Source: Linanthus parryae (Eukaryota > Streptophyta > Magnoliopsida > Ericales > Polemoniaceae). From it: a stretch of 64,000 bases of DNA. Below the pieces are notes generated by a model that ran no database searches, was not told where the DNA came from, and saw only the letters and a list, made by a program, of their open reading frames with translations. This document shows positions 34,601 to 47,911 of the stretch, piece after piece. A program made the translations under genes and the position numbers. The stretch lies in contig JALGPY010000004.1 of assembly GCA_023055425.1 (NCBI GenBank), forward strand, positions 58,613,718-58,677,717, written 5' to 3'. Every line of letters begins with the position of its first letter. Positions within the stretch are counted from its first letter, which is position 1.

Positions 34601-37600
34601 TTCGAGCAACAAACAGTTTGTTCTCGATTGGGTTGTAGAAATAATATCCTTTTCAGGATATCCCACAAAACATTTATCCGACTTGGGTCCAAGTTTATTT
34701 GAAAATTCTTTTACATAAACTTCCTAACTCCAAATCTTTATGAATGACATACTAGGACTCTTCCTACTCCATATCTCATATGGTGTTTTTCATAATCTAT
34801 TTTGATGTAACAAGGTTAAGGGCGAAATTTGCTGTAATTAGAACATAGCCTCCAAAAGTAAAGTGCAAGTTCTGTTTGACTCATCATAGACCGATTCGTG
34901 TCCTACAAGGTCCGAACTCTCATCTTAGACACGCCAAACCTATGTGGCGTGCTAGGTGGAGCGAGTTTTGGATCATATCCAACACTCCTTTTAGATTCTT
35001 GTCAAACTCTTGGATCAAGTACTCTCCTCTACGATCCAATCGTAAAGTCCTAATACATTTTCCAAACAAGTTCTCTACTTCATTCCTGAATCTTTGAACA
35101 ATTCAAAGGATTCTGATTTGTTTATTCATAAGATACAAATCCCTATTTCTCTGATCCCATCAGTAAATATGATGAAGTACTGAAAACCATCTTTAGCATT
35201 TGTGCTTAGCGGCCTCCATACATCAATATGTATGATTCCCAAAAGATCATATATTTGCCTAATAAGTCTTACATGTTTCATATGATTCAATAATCAAATG
35301 AGTTCTAGAAATCCATCCTCATGGAGTTCTAGATATGTGTCTCTTATTTATGAGGCCGAAACGATAATGCTTAAAGATAAGTGAAGTTCATATCATTATA
35401 TATAAACTTCTTGGTATTAATGTTATAGATGAAATCATCATGATCAAGGATATACAATCCACTTATAAAATATTGCATTACAATAATGCATATCAGAATA
35501 AATGGAACAACATTTGTCCTTTATTATGATAAATAGCTTTCTTGTCCAAACAAGAAACTATGATAATGATCCTACTCATAGTAGGGACATAATCACTTTT
35601 GTCTAATTCATGAAAAAAAAATTTATAAAGGTAGAAATAATTCCCTACGGCTAATCAGCAACTCCTTTCTTCATTGCCCCACGTGTAGGATTGTTTCTTC
35701 CTTATCCAATTGTCTTCATCTCTTGAGATCCTCAACATTTCTGTAAATGTGAGATCCTCATCTAGTATCATATACTCATGATGATGAGATAGACGCATTT
35801 ATTTCTATAACAAAAATACCCAAATCGGAATTCATAATTTCTTTAATATTTACTTCCAGGTACTTTGGGTAGTTTCTCTTCCTCAACACCACCTATGGGA
35901 CTTCGTGGCAACTTGGTTTTAGCAACAAGCTTGCTTTATGCCCATGGGGTCGACGCAAACCATTTTCCCTTACCCATGTTGTTATCCATTAACAACTTTG
36001 CCCATGCCCATTATTAGTGTTTTGTTTAGTGATTTTCAATCATATTGAGTAAATCAACTTTAAAACAAAACTATAATTGCATCCAATGCAATTCTTGGTC
36101 CACTTGGGTGAATAACCGTTTATTCTTTATCTATCTCATAGATAATGCATATTCACTAATGTTTCAATCATATTGAATTAGTTTATTTGTAAAACGCAAA
36201 GGGGAGCAACACTTCAAACCTTTCATGTCTAGCTCGCTCTTTTGAAAGAGCTTCTTTCAATGTATGATCATATCATACGCCTCCATGTTCTTATCTTGCT
36301 TCCATATCTCAGAGTTCATGGCAGCTAACATGAGACAAGTTACATCCGAAGAACCATTCTTTGATGTTCCTTTCCATTAGGTTTTAGTGTGTTTTGGTAG
36401 TTGGTAGGAAGAGAACTTTATGTTCTACGATGTACAACAATTTCTCTTTTATTTGAGAACAAATCTCAATTATACCAGTCTGGAAAATAGATAAAGTCGC
36501 GTTTTTGTTTGTTTAGTGCCATGGGAATTCAACATAATATGATTATGCAAAGTTTGTGACGTTTAACTATATTTAACAAGGATTTAAGTTGTTAAACATA
36601 GCTCCTACTATTTTACTACGGATTAATAACCCTCAAGATATTAATGCGGAAAATATCCTTATATTTTCTAGTGGGACAAGATCCATGTTTCATCTCCTTT
36701 TGAGCTTGCTTTGGCAAGTCACCCAAAAATTGACTACTTTAGGTAGGAACAATTCCAGTTGCATCCCATGCAACTCTCGGTTCAATTGGGAAAATAACTC
36801 CTTATTTATCCATCCGTATGGATAATCCCAATTGATTGCCTCTAGGTTTTTAATCATATTAATAGCCCAGTTGTGTTCAACCTCTTATTTAAACAGTTGC
36901 ACATTACTTGTTTGTGCCATCGCATTTCATCATTATGAACCAAGTCGCCTTGCTTTGGCATGCATGAACTTGGTAAATCATGATGATAATGAGTGTTTAA
37001 ATAACGAGAAGGAAAGAACACAATATTTGAGTTTTGAGGGATTTTTTAATTCAATTTTAATTATTTTTGTTGATCCATATCAACTAATCTATCTATTTGA
37101 GTTTGGGCACAACTCCAAATAATAGATCCGGGTTGTCTAATTATCTTATTATCCTAATCACATGCATCATCCATACACCAATCAAAAAATAATAAGACAA
37201 TAAAATAAACAACCCCAAAACAAAATAAAACGTGATGTGAATATGGCCTTTTCTAGACTAAGATAGTTCCAAGCCAACGGAATTATCTATGAACCCTAAA
37301 AGCAAACACAACTCCATGCGTCTTCATCTTTTGGTCCATCCTTCATAGTCATTTGGAATGCTCCATGCTCCATATTTTTGTGGCTTCCTTTGGCTTTAGG
37401 CTTCTTTTCTTCAATATTGGCTAACAATATATTCTATCTAGCACTAGCTAACAACTATACTAAATAAAATAAATCTCACAAGTTGAGAAAAAATGGCTCG
37501 CAGGCCATAAAACCCTAATTAATTATTACAACAAATTGATTAGCTCGCAGGCCGTAAACCCAACCACAAAATTTAAACAATCACACCAAACCCCATCCTA

Positions 37601-37655
37601 AGGCCATATCCAATCACCATGCGATTTGCACATAAACAGTTAAAATCTAATTTTT
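31696..37655 (-). pseudogene. Internal region of a minus-strand Copia element, heavily decayed
   Basis: Reading leftward, remnants of gag (about 36200-36400, with the motif corresponding to AAMNSE and a dimer of LKELF-type sequence), integrase and linker (about 34540-35400), and RT-RNase H (31700-33030) can be matched by eye to the plus-strand relative at 26961-28566. For example, the complement of 32215-32260 encodes the N-E-I-G-K-D region and 32820-32880 encodes MYTNKVW. No long frame survives. A solo LTR of the same family (33036-34463) splits it. The 5' LTR of this element is not seen before the Tat fragment at 37655. Confidence 0.65.
33036..34463 (+). mobile_element. Solo LTR of the long-LTR Copia family (copy C)
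   Basis: Runs from TGTTGGAATAGATGCCC to AATCAAAACCCTACA, 1428 bp. It is flanked by the 5-bp direct repeat TGCTC (33031-33035 and 34464-34468), so it is a clean insertion reduced to one LTR by recombination. It contains a TATA box, CTATATAAAGG, near 34025. It lies in opposite orientation inside an older member of its own family. Confidence 0.9.
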
Positions 37656-38670
37656 CACCCTCAAATTATTGAGACCATAACGCCCCAATGGATTTCTTTG
37701 TTGGGATTAAATATAATAGCAGAGGCGACCCTAGTTGAGGTGCGATCATGACCCTTGGAGATGTTAACAAACTTTTTAATTTCTCAAACGCTGCCTGATG
37801 CTCCTATTTCCATACAAACATCGCACTTTTCTTGAGCAGGCTGCCAAAGAAAAATGTCAACTTTGCGATGGCTGGTATGAATCTTCGTAGGTAGAACAAT
37901 TTTCCCAAAAACGTCTTCAAAGTTCTCTGAGATTCTGGCGTGGATAGGCTAGTGATTGCTGGTATTTTTGCGGGATCATGATCGATTCTGTGCCGATGAA
38001 TCACACATCCCAGGAATTTCCCCGAGGTTACCCCGAACGCGCATTTCATGGGATTCATCTTTAACTGGTAGGCTCGGCATCTCTCAAAGACTTTCCTTAT
38101 ATCTTTCCAATGACCACTCTTCTGCCTAGATTTGACCACCAAATCATCCACATAAAATTCGACCTCCTGATGCATCATGTCATGGAAGAATGCCATCATT
38201 GCACGTTGGTAGGTAGCGCCCGCGTTTTTAAGGCCGAATGGCATGACCGTGTAGTTGAAGACTCCAACGGGCGTGATGAATGCCGTTTTCTTTGCGTCTT
38301 CTGGGTCCATCTTGATCTGATTATAGCCACTAAATCCGTCCATAAAATTGAACATTTCGTGGCCTGTGGTAGAGTCGATTAAGAGATCTATGTTAGGCAG
38401 CGGGAAATCACCTTTTGGGCAGAATTTGTTTAGATCCCCGAAATCAACACAAACGCGGAGACTGCCATTTTTCTTCAAAACAGGTACTATATTGGCGAGC
38501 CAAGTTGGATGATGATTGGGCTCGATGAACTTGGCATTAAGCAACTTCACTATCTCTTCTTTTATCTTGACATTGATTTTCGGACGGAAATTCCTTGCAC
38601 TCTGTTTCACAGGCTCTGAGCCTGGAACAACATCCAGTCTATGCATTGTAATATCCTCTGTATCTAATTT
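37656..38670 (-). pseudogene. Isolated Tat-type Gypsy RT fragment
   Basis: A 280-codon open stretch (37804-38646) followed, after a stop, by about 40 more matching codons. It covers reverse transcriptase from the MHRLDVVPGSEPVKQ start through YVDDLVVKS (near 38150) to the start of the connection RNase H. It is closely similar by eye to 56140-57100 of the Tat element at the right of the window. No gag, integrase or LTR is attached. The long open frame suggests a fairly recent relic. Confidence 0.85.
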
Positions 38671-41059
38671 TTTTGAACTTTTTGTAGTTTACAATTTTTG
38701 TGATGTAGTATTTTTTTCTTCTTTTCATTCTTTCTCTCTGTTCCTCTTACTTATTATTATGTTCTTAATTTATTCTTCCTTGCATGCTTGAATGATTATT
38801 TTATAAACGGAATATATTTATGTAGGAATAATCACAAATTAGAGAGTTATTGGCTACTTGATTTTATTTAAGTTTCGAGAAAGTAAAAAGGACGATAGTA
38901 ATATGGAAGACCTTGAAATCAGACCCAACCTTGCCCATAGACACTTAAGAAGGTTGCGCCTAGGCTCGGAAAAGGAATGGTAAGAATAAAAATACTCAAG
39001 AAATTGAAGGTGCTATTTATACACAGTCATTAAATTAAAATAGAATCGTATCAATTAGTGATATGGAATTGAAGATATTGGTTTCTAACGTGTAATCAAC
39101 CTAAACGTTACAATAATACTAGTGTCTTTTCATATGCATTTGTTCTTGAAAAATTGAGAATTCTTTGATTATATTGATGCCCTCTACCTATCAATGCCAA
39201 GAAAATACTTCACCTCGCCCTTCAGTATTAACAAGCATTTAACCCGTGCGATGCACGAAAGAGTTTTAAATCCAAACAAAATTTAATTTTACTGAAGTAA
39301 CTTATATCTTATCCATGTAATGGGAGAAATGCTAAATCGACAAAAAAATAAATAAAAAAATACTACATTGAAAAGGGAAAAAATTCTACACGAAACCTAT
39401 TTGTATCTCACTATAACTATTTTAACTTTCTCTTTTGCGAGATTACTTTGAACTTGAATTCTTTTCACTTGTCAACTTTTTATGTTGTTTATATCATTTA
39501 ACTCTCTTCTTGTAAGAAAACATTTTAGCAATAACTAAAAGGCTACATATTCAAAAACTGCTTTATCTACCACGAAATAGAAAAGAAAATTGATAATGAT
39601 CCATAAAAAAACAATGATGAGAATACAAATATTATATAATTCTTAATTAATTAGTTACACCTTGTTGAAATAAATATTTTTAAATATTTATTTTCTTTGC
39701 TTCATTTTTTTAATTTAAAATAAATAGTTATTTGTATACTTTCACGTGATTTACACGTGCGTTGGACATTAAATAAAATAAATATTAAGAATATGAAGTA
39801 ATGAACAGTGTTTCCACTAAGAATACACAACAACAGTTTGATGTAACTTCCACAACTCTTCTTCACAAACGTGATGTACCGAGCGCAGTACCAACCTTGA
39901 TGAATTGTCTTTGGGGGTAGCTTGAGATTTACAAATTTTAAATGATCACTGCATTGGACAATAAATCTTAAGAAAATTGAAGATCTAATGGAAACAAAAG
40001 ATATTTAGGTTGACCAGGACTTTTCAAATTTTCTTCAAAATCTGCACCAAAATTGAGTACATCAACATTTTTATATACAGTTAAGTTAATAGTTCTTGAC
40101 TGAAAGAAAGAATTATGTATCGACATAGAATTAAAATTACTATATATTGAAGAATGAATTGATATTTAAGGAGGTCGAATTTAAAATTTTATAACTATCA
40201 TGGTAATTATCATGATACTATCATGGTAATTATCACATTCTCAAATAAGGTAGGTTAGTATTATGTTTCATTGTTCTGTTGTTTTCATTTCTACATATTT
40301 TTTAGCATTAAGAGAAGGAAAAAATATATTTTCATTGTCTTCATTTGACAACAAAACTTTCTCTCGCAAATCTTTTCGTTTTGTTGAATGCATAGATAAG
40401 TTTTTCCAAGGAAATTGTGTTAGCTTTTATTGATAAACATATGTAACATAATTCATATTTTGATTTTATTTTTCTTGCTGAAAGTTAAATGAGATAGATT
40501 TATGGACCATGACATGATTTATGGGCGATGTCATTACCATCTGAAAGTGAAATTTCCAAAATAATAAAGTCTTTGTTGTGAAACTAGAATTGAGGGAGAG
40601 TGAAAATAAAGAGAGACAATAGTGTAGGGAGTAGAGAGTATTAAGATGTATATTATTCTCCAACCCTAAATCTCTTAGAGTGAGCTAATGGACCAATAAC
40701 AATATACAAGTGGACTTACAACATGTGGTAGATATTCAACAGCAAACTAGCCGAATTAGTATAAACTCTTAACTACTAATTGAAAGTGCTTTCGTGTTGC
40801 AAGTTATCTCTACTAATAAAAAGTGCGAAAGGCTTAGGAGTGTTTAACCACTTTAAGTGTTTTTTTCACTTGAAGTGTTTCCTACTTTTTATGCATGGCC
40901 AAAAATACCCATGAATTTACCATTATACTATCGATTTCATTCCCCCTGCATTAATTAAATTTTAGTATTATTTTGCCAATTTACAAACATCAATCTGTTA
41001 CAGAGTGTGTTTTTGGTCAATTACCCTTCATTAGCAGAATTAAAAACATCAGCCGTGAA
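38671..41059. other. AT-rich spacer with possible Helitron relics
   Basis: No gene. About 39232-39260 on the minus strand has CGTGCATCGCACGGGTTAAA, the form of a Helitron 3' hairpin, without a clean CTAG. At 40807 the sequence A|TCTCTACTAATAAAA fits a Helitron 5' start, but no partner end was found. Both are weak. Confidence 0.35.
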
Positions 41060-42515
41060 TCCTACTACCTATATAAAAGAAGTTAAGGGGGGTTTGCGTG
41101 GTAGGAAATGGCCACGCTGTGCTGCCAGATCGGTGGTTGTGCCAGCGAAATAGTGACGTGGCTCAATGACTGTCTTGCCCTTGCTGTGAGCCATGTACTC
41201 TGTGGTTGAAGGGCGTTGTGGTCATTTTGGATCTTCTTTGCCTGGTTTGAGCTATGGAAGATGAACTCCATAGTCGGTGTATTCGTCAGTGGGACAGGTG
41301 GCTATGCTCCAAGACGCTCCGCTTGGTCGCCGACGCTTGTATGTGGGACAGGTGGCGCTCTCTCTCGCCGTCCATACTTAACATGTAATAGAACATGGCT
41401 TCTGGTGTTGGTGCCATTTGCAGATCTATTGTCACCAGGTCAGTTCTTTGCTCTCTCTCTCTATCTTCTCCAGGTGCTGGGTTTTCTTTCTGCCAGCGGC
41501 CGGAAATTGCTCCGGTGGTTCGCCGGCTATTCGGTACTCGGTGTATTCAATGGTTTTTGAGTTTCTGTTGAGATGCGGAGTTGGGTTTTCTAATTTGGGA
41601 TTTTTATGGTTTGAGGGTTTTCTAAATTGGGGTTCCAGTCAGGTAGTGGGAGTATTATATTTGATACATCGTGAATGGAATACTTCCACTGTCCTGTGGG
41701 TTGTTGTGATGGGTTTCGTGTGTCCTAACTGCTTGCATGTGTTGTCTTTCGATATTTAATTGGGGTGTATGTTATGCTGGTTGTTCTGGGGTTTCATTGC
41801 TTGCATGTGTATGGTGTGGGTCTCTTTGTTGCTAAATGGTGTTACTCTACAAGTGTACTATATATTTTTGGGCTCAGCAGGTGGTGGTGGTAGCCAGTTG
41901 ATAAGATACTGGTACCAAGTTGTGGGTTTGACTACTTTATTAGTTTGTGTCTATTGAATCCATATCGCTTATGTCTTCAATTTGATTGGTTATGTATGGT
42001 TAGTTGGATTTGCATTTGATTTCATTTGGCATTGGTGTTTGCAGGTTGATCTTCTGATATTTGTGCAAGGAATTTGTTGTGTTGCCTTACCTCGTGCGTT
42101 TACCTCTCTTATAGTTGGCAGTCCGCACATTAAAAATATGTTTCTGTAAGCAGTTTGTGTGGTTTGTTTTGCATCCTGTTGTATCTGGTTGTGTTGCTGC
42201 TTAGCTTTGCAAACCTGTGTCACTATTTTTTTGTTTGTTTTTTTTTGTTTTAATTAATTTGACCTGGTTTACTATCTAATGCTTCTTTAGTGTCTTGAAT
42301 TGGTATTTGATCGTGAGGTGTCCCGGTAAGATTGGAGCCGGAATAAATCATGTATTGGATGAGTCGATGATGCAACCAAAATTGTGCGATGGAAATATGG
42401 TTTGTTTACACTGTTTAGTTAATTTGGTATAGATCCTATCTCTATGTTGTTGTTGCCGTGGTTGAATGTAATTGATGTTTGTGGTCTCGTGTACTGTGTG
42501 GTCCGTAGCTTATAA

Positions 42516-45500
42516 ATGCGTACAGGTAGTCCTGGGAAACGACCGAGGCGGGGTAGTCCTCGCTCTTTGCATCCATCTACTGCCGTTCGTAACCCGTTCT
42601 TGGGGGAGCAGCTAGCACGTGGTACTGGATTACCGGCAGGGGTTAATACTTCTGTCACGGCTCGGCGGCCGCCGGGTAGACCTCGGGGGGGGGGGGTAAC
42701 GCCACTCCCAGGTCTTCTTTATGCAACGCAGAGACAAGGGGTACCGTTCCAACAGCTGGACATGCTTTCCCGGCTGCCACTCCGCTGGGTATACCTCCGT
42801 GGGAGTGTTCTGCTTCAGGTTCTTTTGCACATACTACAATGCCAAGGAGTAGTGTGCAAGTACCTGGCTATGCTTTCCTGTTTGTCACGCCTTCTGGCTC
42901 CACAGCTATTAGGGGTTCTGCCCCGTATAGCCCGTCTGTTGGTTTCGCAGTCGGCTATGGTACTGCTTTGGATGTATAATGGTTTACCGAATACTGTGTT
43001 ATCATTCATCCCATCCGTGTCATCTGGCTTGCCCAATATTTCTTCAGGTGCGTTAGGTTCATCTTCATCACGTTTATCACAGCATCCACACATCGTCACT
43101 GCGTCATGTGGAAATAAAAGCAGGCCGGTTGTGTCTTCCGCCGCGTCTGTGGATGAACATAACAGTCAGGCTAGCGGTGCCCCTGACGTTCCACAACCAC
43201 CCGGTAAATATTTTTTGTCCCCTGTGGGCTCATTTGTAAATATGTGTGTGCATTTGTGGTTTCGTAACTGTTAATCATGTCTGTTCTATGCTGCAGGGCA
43301 GAGGCGTACGAAAAAGTGGGAGCGGGGTGCTCTGCCCCCGCCTATGGAGCCAAGTGTGCTGCCACCCCCACGGAGATGTCCACACTGTGATGCTAAATTG
43401 TTTGAGTACAAACCAGATGGCTTCTGTTGCAGTGAGGGCTGCGTAGTCCTTGCTCCGCATGAGATCCCAGATTCGTTAGCGGAGTTGCTCCTGTCTGGCA
43501 CTGTGACTAGCGAAGAATTCAGGAACAATATCCGTGCATACAATTGTCTGTTCTCCTTCACTTCGATGGGTGTGAAGGCTTATCCTGATACCAAGAATAA
43601 AAGTAAAGGGATCTACACGTTCCGTGTCCAAGGCTAGATATACCACTACATCAATGATATTGATCCCGGCCAATAACCTCCTAGATATCTACCGGTATAT
43701 TTCTACGATCCAGCCTTCTAGCTCCAAAGCCGAGTGAAAGCTTTTGACAATCTTAACCCGGCTGTTATTTCATGTCTGACTGATATTCTAGAGGTCAATC
43801 CTTATAATCGGTCATTTCAGTCAATTGGTGCAAGCACCGAATTTGCTGATTGCGATGTGCGGATCAAATGTGACCCGGGACTTGATCAACGAACACACAA
43901 TTTGCCTACATCTGATCAGGTTGCGGCTATTTGGATTGATGATGAGGCGCGTGCGGGTAAATATGTTCGTGACATTAGGGTAAGGCACAAGGGTGGCGAA
44001 GCAAATAGTGTTCAGTACCACCTGGGTTGCTTCGATCCGCTTCAGTAGCCTATCATGTTTCCCCATGGCCAGCATGGATGGCATCCTAGAATTAAGAAGA
44101 AGCCTGCGAAAAAGAAGTCGCGGAAAGGTAGTTTCACCTTGTTAATTAGTATGCGCGAGTTCATATTATCCATGTTATTATGTTTGCCGTGTTGCTGAAG
44201 GATTTGCTTCCATTTGCAGGGCCAAGTGATGCAGAGTCCGAAAGTGAAACTGTTAGTTGTCGTCAGTATTACTGCTACCGACTACAAGTGCGAAATATAC
44301 GCCGGTCATCGTTGTTGTTCTTCGGTCGTCTGCTCCAGTAATACATGGTCGATATGTATGTGAAGCTTGAGACAAGCAGGCTAGATTATGTGCGTCAAAA
44401 TCAGGATATTATCCGGGCAAAACTATATCAGGGAATACTGGATAGCATTACTGCGGGTGAAATGAACCCGAATAATGTCGGGCGTCAAGTAGTGTTACCG
44501 CCATCTTTTGTTGGGGGACCTCGTGATATGAAGCGTCGTTACCAAGATGCAATGGCACTGGTGCGTAAATATGGCAAACCTGATTATCTTGTCACGATGA
44601 CATGCAATCCCAACTGGGCTGAGATTCGTGATGAGCTTCTACCATTCGAGCAACCTCAGAACCGGCCTGATTTGATAGCGCGAATTTCCCGTGCGAAAAC
44701 AGTTGAGTTGAAACGGGATTTGATTGATAAGGAGATACTAGGGCCAATTGCTGCCTACACCTATGTGATCGAGTATCAGAAGCGGGGTCTACCGCATGTG
44801 CATTTTCTACTGATTCTAAAGAAATTTGTGAAGTTAATGAGCCCTGATAGAATTGACAAGTACATATCTGCTGAAATATCTGATCCGCATGCGAACCCTC
44901 ATTTACATAATGCAGTGAAGAAGCATATGATGCATGGTCCATGTGGCGAGTTTAATCGACGGTGCCCTTGTATGCGGCCTAAAATTGGATGCAAGAACAA
45001 ATATCCACGGGAATTCGTAGATGTCACAAGAACTGGCGACGATGCATTTGCAGTTTAATGCCGACAAAGAAATGGCCGCACTCTTGATGTCAAGGGACAT
45101 ACATTGGACAACAGATGGGTTGTGCCGTACAACCCTTATTTGCTTGCTAAGTATGACTGCCACTTGAATGTGGAAATATGCCCAACCATTAAAGCTGTTA
45201 AATACCTGTACAAGTATATATACAAAGGTCATGATAAGGTTGTGTGCCAGGTGATATCGGAACAGAAGGGTTGCATTGATGAAATAAAGGCTTTCCAGTC
45301 TGCCAGATGGATTTCCCCCTGATGCTGCTTGGCGTATCTTCAAGTTTCCTATGAATGAGATGTCCCCTCATGTCACTACCCTGAAACTTCATCTCCCAGG
45401 AATGCAATCCATTTCATTTAATAAGTATACCAAGCTGCCGTATATTGCGACAGATAAGAAGTATAAGAAGACAATGTTAACTGAGTATTTTGAAACAAAG

Positions 45501-47543
45501 AAACGGGATTCGGGTGCTAAGCGGTGGCTCTACAGTGAGTTCCCCGAAAATTACGTGTGGAATTCTACGAAATCGGAGTAGACGCCTCGGAAAAGGGGTC
45601 ACGCCATTGGTCGTATAGTCGCTGCTAATCCTGCGGAAGGTGAACGTTTCTTCCTACGAATACTATTAATGCATGTCAGAGGAGCAGAATCATTCGAGCA
45701 TCTTCGTACTGTTGGTAATCATGTGTGTGATACATATCGTGAGGCTTGCGAAAAGCTTGGGCTGCTTGAAAAAGATACTGCATTGGAAGATTGTCTTGAA
45801 GAATCTACCACGTTCCAGATGCCACACACTTTACGACGACTGTTTGCAACCATTCTGGTGTTCTGCCAGCTAAGTAATCCACGGCAGCTCTGGGAAAGAT
45901 TTTATAACAAGCTTTCCGAAGACTATCGTCGTGGGCAAGCGTACAGTGAAGCTCAGATCCTCTCAAGAACCCTAAGACATGTAAATTTGGTTCTTGAGTC
46001 AATGGGAAGGCAGCTAAGAGATTATAACTTGCCAATGGATGTCAATGGCTCCGATGAAGTTGCATCGCTCAATCGTGAGATTGATGAAGAGTTAACGATT
46101 CCTATCCCTACCGAAGACATTGCAGCATCGAAGCAACTCAACGAGGACCAGCAGGTTGCATATGATGTAATCATTGATCATGTTTTGCGAAAGAAAGGTG
46201 GGTGTTTCTTTGTTGATGGGCCTTGTGGCACTGGGAAGACATTCCTATACAGAGCTATCCTCGCTCATGTTCGTGGCATGGGGCATATTGCATTGGCCAC
46301 AGCCAGCACTAGTATTGCAGCATCTAATCTGCCTGGGGGTCGGACTGCGCATTCTCGCTTTAAGCTACCTCTGGATACCAGATAGAAGCATTGCTGCAAC
46401 ATCGGGAAGAGGACTGCGCTAGCAGAGCTGATTCGACAATCAAGTATAATAATATGGGATGAGGTCACAAAGGCAAAAAATCAAAATATTGAAGCTTTTG
46501 AAGCTATGCTTCGCGATATATGCTCAAGAAATGAAGTATTTGGAGGGAAGGTTGTGGTTTTTGGTGGTGATTTCCGGCAAGTGCTCCCTTTAACAGTGCG
46601 TGCAACGAAGGAGGAGTGCATATGTAACAGCATTGTTGATTCACACCCATGGCCCCATATGCGTATAATGCGTCTAACGGAAAACATGAGGGCAATTCAT
46701 GATCCGTGTTTCGCGGAGTTTCTTTTGTCAGTCGGAGATGGCAGCCTGCAAAAAACTGACGATTCCTTATTAAAGCTACCGCAATCAATGATTCTGCCTT
46801 TCATAAATGAGAGAACATCGATTAACACTTTCATTGACTGTGTTTACCCTAACTTTGAAAGTGATTGCTTAAAGTCTGATTACCTCGTTGACCGAGCCAT
46901 CTTGACACCAAGGAATGACTGTGTCGATTTTTTGAATCAAATTTTACTTGATAGATTCCCTGGCAACATGCACACTTACACAAGTTTTGACCACTGTCTT
47001 CCCGGCAGCCGAGATAATTACTCTTTAGAATTTTTGCATACCCTTACACCCAATGGACTGCCTCCTCATGAGTTGTTCTTAAAACATGGTTGTCCTGTGA
47101 TGTTGCTACGAAATTTAGATCCATTCGCAGGGCTGTCTAATGGTATTAAACTTATTTGTAAAAATTTGCTTCCTAATATCATACATGCTGAAATAGCTAT
47201 AGGTCATAATAAAGGCAAGGATGTCTTTATTCCCAGGATACCACTTAGGCCATCTGAAACAGATAACTACCCGGTCGAGTTTGAAAGAAAACAATTCCCA
47301 GTCCGACCGTGCTTTGCGATGACAATTAACAAGTCCCAAGGCCAAACCTTGCAGAATGTTGGTATATATCTCCCTCATCCAGTATTCTCGCATGGTCAAC
47401 TTTATGTTGCACTGTCCCGAGCAAAATTGTCTGCGTCTGTCAAAATTTTAATACAACCACTTGATAATGTCCAAACTGTTGATAGTACCCAGAATGTTGT
47501 GTACAAAAATCTGCTGCGTAGGGCATCAGGACAACAAGAATAG
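42516..47543 (+). pseudogene. Helitron Rep/helicase, broken, with two introns
   Basis: Rolling-circle replication initiator fused to a Pif1-like helicase. The N-terminal low-complexity region includes a run of ten G (42686-42695). GT-AG introns at 43204-43296 and 44128-44219 keep the frame. A zinc-binding segment, CPHCDAKLF with CCSEGC, is at 43380-43440. The Rep HUH motif PHVHFLL is at 44795-44803, and the tyrosine region KYLYKYIYKGHD near 45199. The helicase has Walker A GPCGTGKTF (46218-46245), IIWDEV, GGDFRQVLP, and the C-terminal SQGQTL and VALSRAK motifs. In-frame stops include 43635, 44046, 45056, 45579 and 46383, and one base is lost near 45320. The last 345 codons (46506-47543) are open. 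Confidence 0.88.
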
Positions 47544-47911
47544 TGATTCGCAATAGAGTCATCACTTGCAGACAAAAATATTTATATACATATATATATA
47601 TATATGTATTACTTATTTATTTATTTATTTTTTATTTACTTTTTATTTATTTTGTTGTGCCTACGTTTACGTGCCCGGAGTATCATGCGTGAAATTTTGG
47701 CTATGAATATGTATTTGCTATAACCTTATGTGCTTGCATTATTGTGACTTAAATTTTTTGTATGTGTGACATTTTGCCAGAACAAATGAACTTGCTACAA
47801 GGTTATATGCCTGCATCATTATGTCTCGAATTTTTTTACTACGTAAACATCTTGTGATCACGAATACGATGCTTAGATATGTTGTTTCTGCATTGATGTA
47901 GTAAAGTAGGG

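Noticed and set aside
42516..42830. Pro/Gly/Arg-rich frame with a run of ten G as a separate gene
   Set aside because: It leads in frame through a GT-AG intron into the Helitron Rep protein, so it is that gene's low-complexity N-terminus.
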